Shown one piece after another: positions 11,768 through 20,256 of a stretch of 64,000 nucleotides of DNA; the first letter of the stretch is position 1; each line of letters opens with the position of its first letter. The notes beneath the pieces were generated by a model that searched no databases, was not told the origin of the DNA, and saw nothing but the letters and a program-made list of their open reading frames with translations. The stretch lies in contig PBIL01000002.1 of assembly GCA_002720475.1 (NCBI GenBank), forward strand, positions 3,099-67,098. Direction: 5' to 3'. The DNA is from Roseovarius sp. (GTDB taxonomy: Bacteria > Pseudomonadota > Alphaproteobacteria > Rhodobacterales > Rhodobacteraceae). The translations under genes were made by a program, and so were the position numbers.

Positions 11768-12067
11768 GCGGCGGGCCTCACCCTGCGGGACACCGACCAC
11801 CCGGAGGGCGATATCGAGATCGTCATCACCGGGCTGCGCCCCGGCGAGAAGCTGCACGAGGAGCTGCTCATCGGCGCGGACATGCTGACCACCCCGCATC
11901 CCCGCATCCTGCGCGCGCAGGAGGGGCACCTGTCCGAGATGGCACTGGCCAAGGCGCTGAAATCCCTGTCCGAGGCGATCGAGACGCGCGACGTGGCGCT
12001 GCCGCGCAGCATCCTTGGGCAATGGATCGAGCAGACCGGCCCCGCCCCCGCGCGCGAGAAGGGATAG
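11768..12067 (+). pseudogene. C-terminal fragment of a CapD/WbpM-type UDP-sugar dehydratase/epimerase
   Basis: About 98 codons ending at the TAG 12065-12067 match the end of polysaccharide-biosynthesis dehydratases of the CapD/FlaA1/WbpM group: GLTLRD, then GDIEIVITGLRPGEKLHEELL and HPRILRAQE. The nucleotide-binding Rossmann part and the catalytic residues are absent; the upstream frame reads antisense through the IS scrap. These enzymes make modified UDP-GlcNAc sugars for surface glycans, so a surface-polysaccharide gene once stood here. No start or ribosome site is visible. Confidence 0.75.
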
Positions 12068-12202
12068 GGCCTGGCCGACCGCCCGATTTCCCGCTGCCCT
12101 GCCCTTTCCGTTTCGGTGCGCGGCCTTATCTCTGGCCTGTCGCGCTTTACCCCGGCGCGTTTGACCGTTACCCAAGATCCGGTCCGGCCAGAGGAGACGC
12201 GC

Positions 12203-12706
12203 GTGCCCGATCCCTGCCCCCCCGTCGAGCGGGACGCCTTTCTTGACGCCATGCGGCAGGTGGCGGCAACCGTCACCGTGGTGACAACAGAGGGCGCATC
12301 CGGTCGCGTCGGCGCGACGGTGAGCGCCTTCACCTCGCTCTCGGCCGATCCGCCCTCGGTGCTCGTCTGCCTGCGCGCCGACAGCCGGATCGCGCGCGCG
12401 GTGGTGGAAAACGGCGTGTTCTGCGTCAATATCCTGCCCGAGGACGCGGTGGAGGTGGCGCGCGCCTTCTCCGGCCCCTCCCCCGCAGACCCCGCGGACC
12501 GATTCGCGGGGCTGGCCATCGCGCCCGGACGCCACGGGCCGCGCCTGCCGCGCGCGACGGCCTTTGCCTGCACGCTGACCGGCCACATGCTGCACGCCAC
12601 CCATGCCATCTGCATCGGCACGGTGGAGGGGCTGACCGTTGCGGGGGCAAGACCGCTGACCTATCTCCGCGGCGCCTACCACCGCCTGCACCCGCATGAA
12701 GGCTGA
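12203..12706 (+). CDS. Flavin reductase family protein
   Basis: 167-residue FMN-binding split-barrel protein of the flavin-reductase (HpaC/RutF-like) family. It begins with FLDAMRQVAATVTVVTT, followed by the FMN-loop type segment ATVSAFTSLSADPPSVLVCL (residues ~35-55) and NGVFCVNIL. These proteins reduce FMN/FAD with NAD(P)H, usually for a partner monooxygenase, which is not apparent nearby. I placed the start at GTG 12203, with GAGGAG upstream; an ATG at 12116 would add 29 residues lacking similarity. Confidence 0.8.
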   Translation: MPDPCPPVERDAFLDAMRQVAATVTVVTTEGASGRVGATVSAFTSLSADPPSVLVCLRADSRIARAVVENGVFCVNILPEDAVEVARAFSGPSPADPADRFAGLAIAPGRHGPRLPRATAFACTLTGHMLHATHAICIGTVEGLTVAGARPLTYLRGAYHRLHPHEG

Positions 12707-12749
12707 GCGACCCCTTGCGTCCGCCCCGGCGCGGGTCTAGCAAACCGCC

Positions 12750-13970
12750 ATGACCGAGACCGCCCTCTCCCAAGACAACGATGCCCGCGCGCGCCGCAAC
12801 GTGGCGGTGCTGGTCGGTGCGCAGGCCGTCCTTGGCGCGCAGATGCCGATGATCTTCGTGGTGGGCGGGCTTGCCGGTCAGTCGCTTGCGTCGAATCCCT
12901 GTTTCGCCACGCTGCCCATCTCGCTCATCGTTCTGGGCTCGATGCTCTCGGCCACGCCCATGTCTTATGTCATGCAGCGATTCGGGCGGCGCGCGGGCTT
13001 CTTCGCCGGCGCGCTCTTCGGGGCCACGGGCGGCGCGATCGGGGCCTGGGGGCTTGTTGAGGCATCCTTTCCGATCTTCCTGCTGGGCAGTTTCCTGACC
13101 GGCACCTACATGTCGGCGCAGGGCTTCTACCGCTTCGCCGCCGCCGACACCGCCAGCGCCGCCTTCCGCCCCAAGGCCATCTCCTATGTCATGGCCGGCG
13201 GGCTCCTGAGCGCCATCGTCGGCCCGCAACTGGTCAAGCTCACCTCGCAGGCGATGGTGATCCCGTTTCTCGGCACCTACCTGGCGGTGATCGCGGTGAA
13301 CCTCCTGGGCGCGCTGCTCTTTCTTCTGCTCGACATTCCGCGCCCGCCGGTGCCCGCCCATGACGCGCCGCGCGGGCGCTCGCGGCTCGAACTGCTGCAA
13401 AGCCCGCGCATCGCCGTGGCGGTGATCTGCGCCACCGTCTCCTATGCGCTGATGAACCTGGTGATGACCTCGACGCCGCTGGCGGTGGTGGGCTGCGGCT
13501 TTACCGAGAGCCATGCCGCCGACATCGTCTCGGCGCATGTGCTGGCGATGTATGTCCCCTCCTTCTTCACCGGCCACCTGATCGCGCGCCTGGGCGTGGA
13601 GCGCGTTGTCGCCACGGGGCTTGTGATCCTCGCCGGCGCAGGGTGCGTGGCGCTCTCGGGCGTCGGGCTCGAGAATTTCTTCGTCGCGCTGATCCTGCTG
13701 GGGCTGGGGTGGAACTTCGGATTCATCGGCGCCACCGCCATGCTCGCCGGTGAGCACGAGCCGCACGAGCGCGGGCGTGTGCAGGGGATGAACGATCTCA
13801 TCGTCTTCGGCGGCGTGACCTTCGCCTCGCTCTCCTCGGGCGGGCTGATGAACTGCTCCGGCGGCACGCCGGAGGCGGGCTGGACGGCCGTCAACCTGGC
13901 GATGATCCCGTTCCTCACGCTGGCGGGCGCGGCGCTCATCTGGCTGGCGCTGCGTCCGCGCGCGGCGTGA
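12750..13970 (+). CDS. MFS transporter
   Basis: 406-residue polytopic protein with about 12 hydrophobic segments, consistent with the major facilitator superfamily. After TM2 a QRFGRRAGFF segment matches the G-x-x-x-D/E-R-x-G-R-R-type loop. The C-terminal half contains GLGWNFGFIGATAML and HERGRVQG, the latter the equivalent loop of the second half, as in the YfcA-like or Bcr-like drug/metabolite exporters. Substrate unknown. It starts 43 bases after the flavin reductase and may be co-transcribed. Confidence 0.82.
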   Translation: MTETALSQDNDARARRNVAVLVGAQAVLGAQMPMIFVVGGLAGQSLASNPCFATLPISLIVLGSMLSATPMSYVMQRFGRRAGFFAGALFGATGGAIGAWGLVEASFPIFLLGSFLTGTYMSAQGFYRFAAADTASAAFRPKAISYVMAGGLLSAIVGPQLVKLTSQAMVIPFLGTYLAVIAVNLLGALLFLLLDIPRPPVPAHDAPRGRSRLELLQSPRIAVAVICATVSYALMNLVMTSTPLAVVGCGFTESHAADIVSAHVLAMYVPSFFTGHLIARLGVERVVATGLVILAGAGCVALSGVGLENFFVALILLGLGWNFGFIGATAMLAGEHEPHERGRVQGMNDLIVFGGVTFASLSSGGLMNCSGGTPEAGWTAVNLAMIPFLTLAGAALIWLALRPRAA

Positions 13971-14004
13971 CGCCCGACAGTTCCCTGAACGCCGGGCCCG
14001 GAAG

Positions 14005-14229
14005 TCAGCCCCGAGGCTCGTCCGGGTCAGGCTGTCCAACGCCAAGAAAGAGCCGCTTGAGCGGCGCGATCCAGACGAAGCCTAGCCCGACATAGACGAG
14101 GATTTCCAGCCAGAAGGGCGGGCGGTCGAAGAGGTTCACCACCGTCACCGCCGCCACGATCCAGAGCGGCATGCCCACCAACAGGACCACGAGAGACCAG
14201 CGTTTGCGCGCGCGGTGGCTGAGGGGCAT
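14005..14229 (-). CDS. DUF2842 family small membrane protein
   Basis: 74 residues with two transmembrane segments (about residues 12-32 and 40-58) separated by FDRPPFW, the pattern of the alphaproteobacterial DUF2842 family. The function of the family is unknown. The gene starts 11 bases downstream of purA on the same strand and is probably expressed with it. Confidence 0.75.
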   Translation of the reverse strand: MPLSHRARKRWSLVVLLVGMPLWIVAAVTVVNLFDRPPFWLEILVYVGLGFVWIAPLKRLFLGVGQPDPDEPRG

Positions 14230-14240
14230 GAGGCGGCGTC

Positions 14241-15536
14241 CTAGTCGGCGAAGGGATCGGTCACGAGGATGGTGTCCTCGCGTTCGGGTGAGGTGGAGAG
14301 TAGTGCGACCGGGCAGCCGATCAACTCTTCCACCCGGCGCACGTATTTGATGGCCTCGGCGGGCAGGTCGGCCCAGCTTCGCGCGCCCTCGGTCGATTGC
14401 GCCCAGCCGGGAAGCTCCTCGTAGACGGGCACGCAGCGCGCCTGCGCCTCGGCGGCCATGGGCAGATGGTCGAGCCGCGCGCCGTCGAGATCGTAGCCCA
14501 CGCAGATCCTGAGCGTCTCGAACCCGTCGAGCACGTCGAGCTTGGTCAGCGCGATGCCGTTCATGCCCGAGGTGGCGCAGGTCTGGCGCACGAGGCAGGC
14601 ATCGAACCAGCCGCAGCGCCGCTTGCGCCCCGTCACCGTGCCGAATTCATGCCCGCGCGTGCCGAGCCGCTCGCCATCGGCGTCGTGGAGCTCGGTCGGG
14701 AACGGCCCCTCGCCCACGCGGGTGGTATAGGCCTTGACGATCCCGAGCACGTAGTCGATCGCGCCGGGCCCGAGGCCCACGCCGGTCGCCGCCTGACCGG
14801 CGATGACATTCGACGAGGTGACAAAGGGATAGGTGCCGAAGTCGATATCCAGAAGCGCCCCCTGCGCGCCCTCGAAGAGGATGCGCTTGCCCGCGCGCCG
14901 CGCCTCGAGCAGCACCTTCCAGACCGGCCCGGCATAGGGCAGGATCTGCGGCGCGATCTCCTTCAGCTGCGCGATCAGCGCATCGCGGTCCACCGCCTCT
15001 ATGCCAAGACCGCGCCGCAGCGGGTCGTGATGCTGAAGCGCGCGGTCCACCCGCGCGACGAGCGTCGCCTCGTCGGCCAGATCGGCCACGCGCACCGCGC
15101 GGCGGCCCACCTTGTCCTCATAGGCCGGGCCGATGCCGCGCCCGGTGGTGCCGATCTTGGTGCCCTTGCTGGCCGCCTCCTCGCGCGCGCGGTCCAGTTC
15201 GCCATGGATGGGCAGGATCAGCGGCGTGTTCTCGGCAATCATGAGCGACTCGGGGGTGATGCTCACGCCCTTCTCGCGGATCGCCGCGATCTCCTGCACC
15301 AGGTGCCAGGGATCGAGCACCACGCCATTGCCGATGACCGAGAGCTTGCCGCCGCGCACCACGCCCGAGGGCAGCGCGTTGAGCTTGTAGACCTCGCCGT
15401 CGATCACGAGGGTATGGCCCGCATTGTGCCCGCCCTGGAAGCGCGCGATCACGTCGGCGCGCTCGCTCAGCCAATCGACGAGCTTGCCCTTTCCCTCATC
15501 GCCCCACTGGGCACCCACGACGACGACATTGGCCAT
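14241..15536 (-). CDS. purA: Adenylosuccinate synthase
   Basis: 431-residue GTP-dependent enzyme joining IMP and aspartate in AMP synthesis. The N-terminus shows the GTP loop [11 protein letters not shown] (residues 7-17) and the catalytic GGHNAGHT (residues ~35-42). Full length for the family and highly conserved throughout ([37 protein letters not shown]). Confidence 0.97.
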   Translation of the reverse strand: MANVVVVGAQWGDEGKGKLVDWLSERADVIARFQGGHNAGHTLVIDGEVYKLNALPSGVVRGGKLSVIGNGVVLDPWHLVQEIAAIREKGVSITPESLMIAENTPLILPIHGELDRAREEAASKGTKIGTTGRGIGPAYEDKVGRRAVRVADLADEATLVARVDRALQHHDPLRRGLGIEAVDRDALIAQLKEIAPQILPYAGPVWKVLLEARRAGKRILFEGAQGALLDIDFGTYPFVTSSNVIAGQAATGVGLGPGAIDYVLGIVKAYTTRVGEGPFPTELHDADGERLGTRGHEFGTVTGRKRRCGWFDACLVRQTCATSGMNGIALTKLDVLDGFETLRICVGYDLDGARLDHLPMAAEAQARCVPVYEELPGWAQSTEGARSWADLPAEAIKYVRRVEELIGCPVALLSTSPEREDTILVTDPFAD

Positions 15537-15746
15537 GATGATCCTCTCGGCAGACCCGGATTGCGCGCGCCGGTATAGCCGGGCGGCGCGCGGCGGGAAA
15601 CCGCAAATCCGCGGCGGGTGCCGGACAGGACGCCATGCGCGCGCCCCGGGCCGACGCTTGCCGCCGTCTCACCGGCATGGCACCGTCATGCCAGCCGGGC
15701 GGAACATCCGGTTGGCGTGACCTGGCGGGACAACGGCGGAACAGAG

Positions 15747-16511
15747 ATGATTACCTTCGATCAAGCGATGCAGGCACGCACCGCCCCCGAGGTGGCGGGG
15801 CTGAGCGCAACCGGTCTCGAAACGCGCGACATCCTGAACCTGGTTCTCCAGCGCTCGGAAATCATTCGCGACCGGCCAAGGCCGAATCGGTACATCAAGG
15901 CGTGGTCCGAGGGCGACGAGGCACCCCTGCTGGGCCTCATCGACGAGATCGGACATGACGAACTCCTCCGCCGTGCCGCGGCATTCATCTTTCTGGAGTA
16001 TCAGGAGCTGAGACCGCACCTGCAACGCCCGGAACCGAAGCGCGTCGCCGATATCGGATGCGGCTACGCGCTCTTCGACCTCTTCCTTGCCCGCGATCAC
16101 GGGACGCACCTGGTGCTGATCGACATCGAAAAGAACGACCACCGCCATTTCGGCTTCAAGCCCGAGGGGGCCGCCTATTCGGATCTCGATCGCGCGCGGG
16201 ACTTCCTGATCGCGAACGGTGTCCGGGAAAACCGGATCGAGCTGCGCAATCCCGACAGGGACGATCTGTCGGACATAACCGGGCTCGATTACGTGTTCAG
16301 CTTCATCTCCTGCGGCTTCCATTATCCTTGGGACACCTATCTGGATTTCTACCGGCAGGCCCTCTTGCCGGAGGGGCGGATCATCCTCGATCTGCGCGCA
16401 CAGCGTTTCGCCGCCGCGCTTCCCGCCATTTCCGAACTGGGCTTCGCGCGCGTGATCGAGCGGGCGGCCAACGGTAGTGCAGAGCGGATCATGATCGCAC
16501 CGCAACTCTGA
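15747..16511 (+). CDS. SAM-dependent methyltransferase-like protein
   Basis: 254 residues. Residues ~95-110 form a Rossmann motif I (VADIGCGYALFDLFLA) followed by an acidic second strand (LVLIDIEK), which marks a class I SAM-binding fold; YVFSFISCGFHY takes the place of motif IV. The first ~90 residues are helical and of no recognised family. Start at 15747 with CAGAG upstream; an earlier GTG/ATG extension is Arg/Pro-rich and unlikely. Divergent from purA. Substrate unknown; similar proteins occur next to surface-polysaccharide genes. Confidence 0.65.
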   Translation: MITFDQAMQARTAPEVAGLSATGLETRDILNLVLQRSEIIRDRPRPNRYIKAWSEGDEAPLLGLIDEIGHDELLRRAAAFIFLEYQELRPHLQRPEPKRVADIGCGYALFDLFLARDHGTHLVLIDIEKNDHRHFGFKPEGAAYSDLDRARDFLIANGVRENRIELRNPDRDDLSDITGLDYVFSFISCGFHYPWDTYLDFYRQALLPEGRIILDLRAQRFAAALPAISELGFARVIERAANGSAERIMIAPQL

Positions 16512-16637
16512 GCGCCCCCGAACACCCCGGCCCGCGCAGGCCGTGACTGCGGCATGGCCGATAATGCCGGGTTGCGACGCTTCACGGAATTGCATAGATA
16601 CCGCGCAAACCCGGATCATGTGACAGGCCCCGTCCCC

Positions 16638-17003
16638 ATGGAAAACGTCGTTCTCACCGTTCACCTGCTGCTGGCGCTCGGCCTTATCGGCGTGGTGCTG
16701 ATGCAGCGCTCCGAGGGCGGCGGGCTCGGCATGGGTGGCGGCGGCGGCGCGATCACCGGCCGCGCGGCGGCGACCGCGCTCGGAAAGCTGACCTGGATCC
16801 TCGCGGCGGGTTTCATCCTGACCTCGATCACGCTGACCATCATCGCGGCGCAGAACGCCTCCGGCGTCTCGGTGCTCGACCGTCTGGGAGATACCGAGGT
16901 GCCCGAACCCGCGGCACCGGTCGCCCCCGGCCTGCCGGACGTGGACACGCTTCTGCCGCCGCCGTCGGGCGAGGGTGCGCCGCTCGCACCGCGGGCAGAC
17001 TGA
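16638..17003 (+). CDS. secG: Preprotein translocase subunit SecG
   Basis: 121-residue inner-membrane protein with two transmembrane helices (about residues 4-22 and 50-72) linked by the SecG hallmark loop QRSEGGGLGMGGGGG, followed by a Pro-rich cytoplasmic tail. SecG assists SecYE-SecA export. It stands just upstream of pyrG, the common alphaproteobacterial order. Start at the ATG 16638 gives the standard N-terminus (MENVVLTVHLL). Confidence 0.93.
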   Translation: MENVVLTVHLLLALGLIGVVLMQRSEGGGLGMGGGGGAITGRAAATALGKLTWILAAGFILTSITLTIIAAQNASGVSVLDRLGDTEVPEPAAPVAPGLPDVDTLLPPPSGEGAPLAPRAD

Positions 17004-17046
17004 CCACAACGACTTGCGGGCAATCAATTGTCCGCACCATGATCTT

Positions 17047-17067
17047 GCGTCCGCCTTGCGCGGACGC
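17047..17067 (+). terminator. Hairpin downstream of secG
   Basis: Perfect 8-bp stem GCGTCCGC / GCGGACGC with a five-base loop lies 44 bases after the secG stop. The following bases are CCCGAATCCTTT, so the T-run is weak. It may attenuate readthrough into pyrG. Confidence 0.4.
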
Positions 17068-17164
17068 CCCGAATCCTTTATGGGTTAAATCCCGTGATCG
17101 GGCGACAATTCGGGGTCGTCCGGGGCTTTGACCAGGCGATGACAGCATCACGGGGGCCGGCCGC

Positions 17165-18808
17165 ATGGCGCGTTACATCTTCATCCCCGGCGGCGTGGTC
17201 TCGAGCCTCGGCAAGGGGCTTGCCTCGGCGGCACTGGGGGCTTTGTTGCAGGCGCGCGGCTTCTCGGTGCGGCTCAGAAAGCTCGACCCCTATCTCAATG
17301 TCGATCCCGGCACCATGTCGCCTTTCGAGCATGGCGAGGTGTTCGTCACCGATGACGGGGCCGAGACCGATCTCGACCTCGGCCATTACGAACGCTTCAC
17401 CGGCGTGCCCGCGCGGAGGACAGACTCGGTCTCGTCGGGACGGATCTATTCCAACGTGCTCGAGCGCGAGCGGCGCGGCGACTATCTCGGCAAGACGATC
17501 CAGGTCATTCCGCACGTCACCAACGAGATCAAGGACTTCCTCGCGATCGGCGAGGATGAGGTCGATTTCATGCTGTGCGAGATCGGCGGCACCGTGGGCG
17601 ATATCGAGGGGCTGCCCTTCTTCGAGGCGATCCGGCAGTTCGGCCATGACCGGCCGCGCGGGCAGTGTCTTTTCATGCATCTGACGCTGCTGCCCTATCT
17701 TGCCGCCTCGGGCGAGCTCAAGACCAAGCCGACGCAGCATTCGGTCAAGGAGCTGCAAAGCATCGGGATCGCGCCGGACATTCTCGTGTGCCGCTCCGAA
17801 CAGCCCATCCCCGACAAGGAGCGCGAGAAGATCGCTCTCTTCTGCAACGTGCGCAAGGAGCACGTGATCGCCGCCTACGACCTCAAGTCGATCTACGAGG
17901 CCCCGCTCGCCTATCACCGCGAAGGGCTCGACCAGGCGGTGCTCGACGTGTTCCAGATCAGCCCCGCGCCGCGCCCAGACCTGAGCGTGTGGCAGGATGT
18001 GGTGGACCGCATCCAGAACACCGATGGCGCGGTGAACGTGGCCATCGTCGGCAAGTATGTCCAGCTCGAGGATGCCTACAAGTCGATCAAGGAAGCGCTC
18101 GTGCATGGCGGCATGGCGAACCGGGTGCGCGTCAATGTCGAATGGGTCGATGCCGAGATCTTCGAGCGCGAGGACCCGGCGGCGCATCTCGCGGGGTTTC
18201 ACGCGATCCTCGTGCCCGGCGGTTTCGGCGAGCGCGGCACCGAGGGAAAGATCAAGGCCGCCGAATTCGCCCGCACCCGCAAGATCCCCTATCTCGGCAT
18301 CTGTCTCGGCATGCAGATGGCGGTGATCGAGGCGGCGCGCAACGTGGCCGGGCTCACGACGGCCGGATCGGAGGAATTCGACCACGAGGCGGGCGCACGC
18401 CGCTTCGAGCCGGTGGTCTACCATCTCAGGGAATGGGTGCAGGGCAACGAGAAGGTGAGCCGCAGGCCCGATGACGACAAGGGCGGCACCATGCGGCTCG
18501 GGGCCTATGACGCGGTGCTGAAGGAAGGCAGCCGGGTGGCGCAGATCTACGGCACGTGCCAGATCGACGAACGCCACCGCCACCGCTACGAGGTGGACAC
18601 GAAGTATCGCGAGAAACTCGAGGAATGCGGGCTGACCTTCTCCGGCATGTCGCCCGACGGCCGCCTGCCCGAAATCGTCGAATGGTCCGATCACCCGTGG
18701 TTCATCGGCGTGCAGTATCACCCCGAACTGAAATCCAAACCCTTCGCGCCGCACCCGCTATTTGCGGATTTCGTGCGCGCGGCGATCGAGACCTCGCGGC
18801 TGGTCTGA
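17165..18808 (+). CDS. pyrG: CTP synthase
   Basis: 547-residue glutamine-hydrolysing CTP synthase. The N-terminal amidoligase domain begins with the signature [13 protein letters not shown], and the C-terminal class I glutaminase has its nucleophile Cys380 in LGICLGMQ with the His-Glu pair near the end (QYHPEL). It converts UTP to CTP. Full length and well conserved. Convergent with the following minus-strand gene, separated by only three bases. Confidence 0.97.
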   Translation: MARYIFIPGGVVSSLGKGLASAALGALLQARGFSVRLRKLDPYLNVDPGTMSPFEHGEVFVTDDGAETDLDLGHYERFTGVPARRTDSVSSGRIYSNVLERERRGDYLGKTIQVIPHVTNEIKDFLAIGEDEVDFMLCEIGGTVGDIEGLPFFEAIRQFGHDRPRGQCLFMHLTLLPYLAASGELKTKPTQHSVKELQSIGIAPDILVCRSEQPIPDKEREKIALFCNVRKEHVIAAYDLKSIYEAPLAYHREGLDQAVLDVFQISPAPRPDLSVWQDVVDRIQNTDGAVNVAIVGKYVQLEDAYKSIKEALVHGGMANRVRVNVEWVDAEIFEREDPAAHLAGFHAILVPGGFGERGTEGKIKAAEFARTRKIPYLGICLGMQMAVIEAARNVAGLTTAGSEEFDHEAGARRFEPVVYHLREWVQGNEKVSRRPDDDKGGTMRLGAYDAVLKEGSRVAQIYGTCQIDERHRHRYEVDTKYREKLEECGLTFSGMSPDGRLPEIVEWSDHPWFIGVQYHPELKSKPFAPHPLFADFVRAAIETSRLV

Positions 18809-18811
18809 CGC

Positions 18812-19387
18812 TCAGCCGTCGCGCCTGCGCATGGGGCCAAGGCCGCGCACCGGCGCGACGAGCGCCTGCCAGAGCCCGCCCTTGCGCGGCGCGGGGCGCG
18901 GCAATTCGGGCGCGGGACAGGCGGCCGCGTCCCGCGCGGCGGCGACGATGGCGGGATCGAGGATCCAGCGACCCCGCCGCCGCGCCGCCCGATCGGCCTC
19001 CTGAGCGGCAAGCCAGCGCGTCAGCCGGTCGCGGCAGACGAGGGACCGGCCCGGCTGCGGCAGGTAGAAGCCGCTGTTCACGCGCTGACAGATGTTGTCC
19101 AGAAGCCGCACCTCGGCCAGGTGCGCGGCGGGCACCTCGTGCTTGTGCATGTAGTTGAACCGCTCGGGCGCGCCGCGAAAGAACACCCCGAGCGCGGTGG
19201 CCAGGTCGATGTCGCGGCGCGCCATGACCGGGCGCAGCCCGACCACTGTGGCCGCGTCCCACGGCAGCGCCACAAGCGCCGTCGCGCGCGCCTCCGGCTC
19301 CAGCCTGTTCAGGCGCTCGAGCAGGGCGATGGCGGTCTGGTGCGGAAAGGTGCTGTCTGGAGGGTCGGAAATCTCGGGCGCTCGCAT
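18812..19387 (-). CDS. DUF4274-like protein
   Basis: About 191 residues from the ATG at 19387. A central block (LPWDAATVVGLRPVMARRD then IDLATALGVFFRGAPERF) resembles the DUF4274 pattern of Trp-x-n-CDLATAL-xx-F; the C-terminal part is Arg/Pro-rich. No enzymatic motif is seen. Upstream in-frame starts exist at 19417 and 19486, none with a clear ribosome site, so the start is uncertain. No operon partner is apparent; it is convergent with pyrG. Confidence 0.5.
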   Translation of the reverse strand: MRAPEISDPPDSTFPHQTAIALLERLNRLEPEARATALVALPWDAATVVGLRPVMARRDIDLATALGVFFRGAPERFNYMHKHEVPAAHLAEVRLLDNICQRVNSGFYLPQPGRSLVCRDRLTRWLAAQEADRAARRRGRWILDPAIVAAARDAAACPAPELPRPAPRKGGLWQALVAPVRGLGPMRRRDG

Positions 19388-20256
19388 CCTGGTCGTCTCT
19401 GTCACATTACAAATCATTCCGGGCCTTCCTTGCCGGGCATCGGGTGATTTCTGAGGAGCAATCGTGGCAAGGCTGGGGCGCGGCACGGCGGGCGGGACGG
19501 GATGGCGTTGCGGACCCGCATCGGCGTGCCACCATCGCCGGGTCGCGTCAGCATCGTTTCGGACGGCCGGGGCCCTCGTGACGCGGACCGAATCGGCATG
19601 AGGACGATCTTCAGAGGATATTGTTCACGATTGATCTACAATTTTGGCCATCCGCCCAGTTTGACGACAAACACAGGACAGCCACTTTCCCGCTTTGATC
19701 TTGCCACAATCCCGCAGGCCCCGCCTGTGGTAACAATGCCGAAATCGAAACAATCCCTTCGCAACACGCGGCAAGAGGGTCGCGGCGACCGCCCGTCCGT
19801 CCGGAATAATGCAGCGCACACTGGTTTTTTCGGGGAATTGCAGAAACAATCCATGCCCCGGATCATGGCAAGATAAGGGCAAACATGGCGAAAATAGCAC
19901 AGTTGCGGTCACTTTCGGGCAGCTTTGAGGCCACATTCCCCTTGGGGGAGCACAGCGCCTCACGTAAAAGAGTTCCAGCCCAACTGGGGGGTTGATGCTC
20001 ATAGGTCACGGGGGCGACCGCAGATAACCGGCACAAGGCGCATCGCTTGCGCCCTGTGCCCTCCGCGAGATCGCCGCGCCGCTGATTGCCAGCGCGCCGA
20101 GCACCATCGTGAGACCCGGTCTCGCGTTGGCGCATGACATCGGCCTTCTCCGGTACAGGGTTATCGCGGTCGTCCCCGCAAGCGGCATTTTCGTCCGGGG
20201 TGCGATGCGAAACATCGGGCGCACGACGACGTGGCCTTGAAGTGTTGGAGAATGAC
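19388..20256. other. Long untranslated stretch upstream of the RTX-Hint gene
   Basis: About 870 bases without a convincing gene. Base composition is lower in G+C than flanking genes, with A/T-rich patches near 19611-19690 and 19795-19900. Several short frames exist on both strands, but they have the residue mix of chance frames (Cys, Arg and Pro-rich) and no ribosome sites. It contains a strong hairpin at 20030-20060 and presumably the promoter of the RTX-Hint gene and of the divergent DUF4274-like gene. Confidence 0.5.
20030..20060. other. Strong 13-bp-stem hairpin
   Basis: GGCACA-A-GGCGCA, loop TCGCT, TGCGCC-C-TGTGCC: twelve paired bases with a single A.C mismatch. It lies about 200 bases before the RTX-Hint start. 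No T-run follows on either strand, so it is not a standard terminator. It could be part of a structured leader or small RNA. Confidence 0.45.

Larger units (their letters stand above)
11159..12202. other. 1-kb stretch of gene debris between pckA and the flavin reductase
   Basis: No complete gene is visible. From left to right it holds a short G/C-rich spacer, an unidentified start-less frame (11242-11565, +), a scrap of IS5-type transposase (11563-11765, -), the tail of a CapD/WbpM-type dehydratase (11768-12067, +), and a spacer before the flavin reductase. The juxtaposition of unrelated partial genes suggests past insertion and deletion. Confidence 0.65.

Noticed and set aside
19625..20002. 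125-codon minus-strand frame in the gap before the RTX-Hint gene
   Set aside because: Cys-, Arg- and Pro-rich with no ribosome site or recognisable motif; treated as noncoding.
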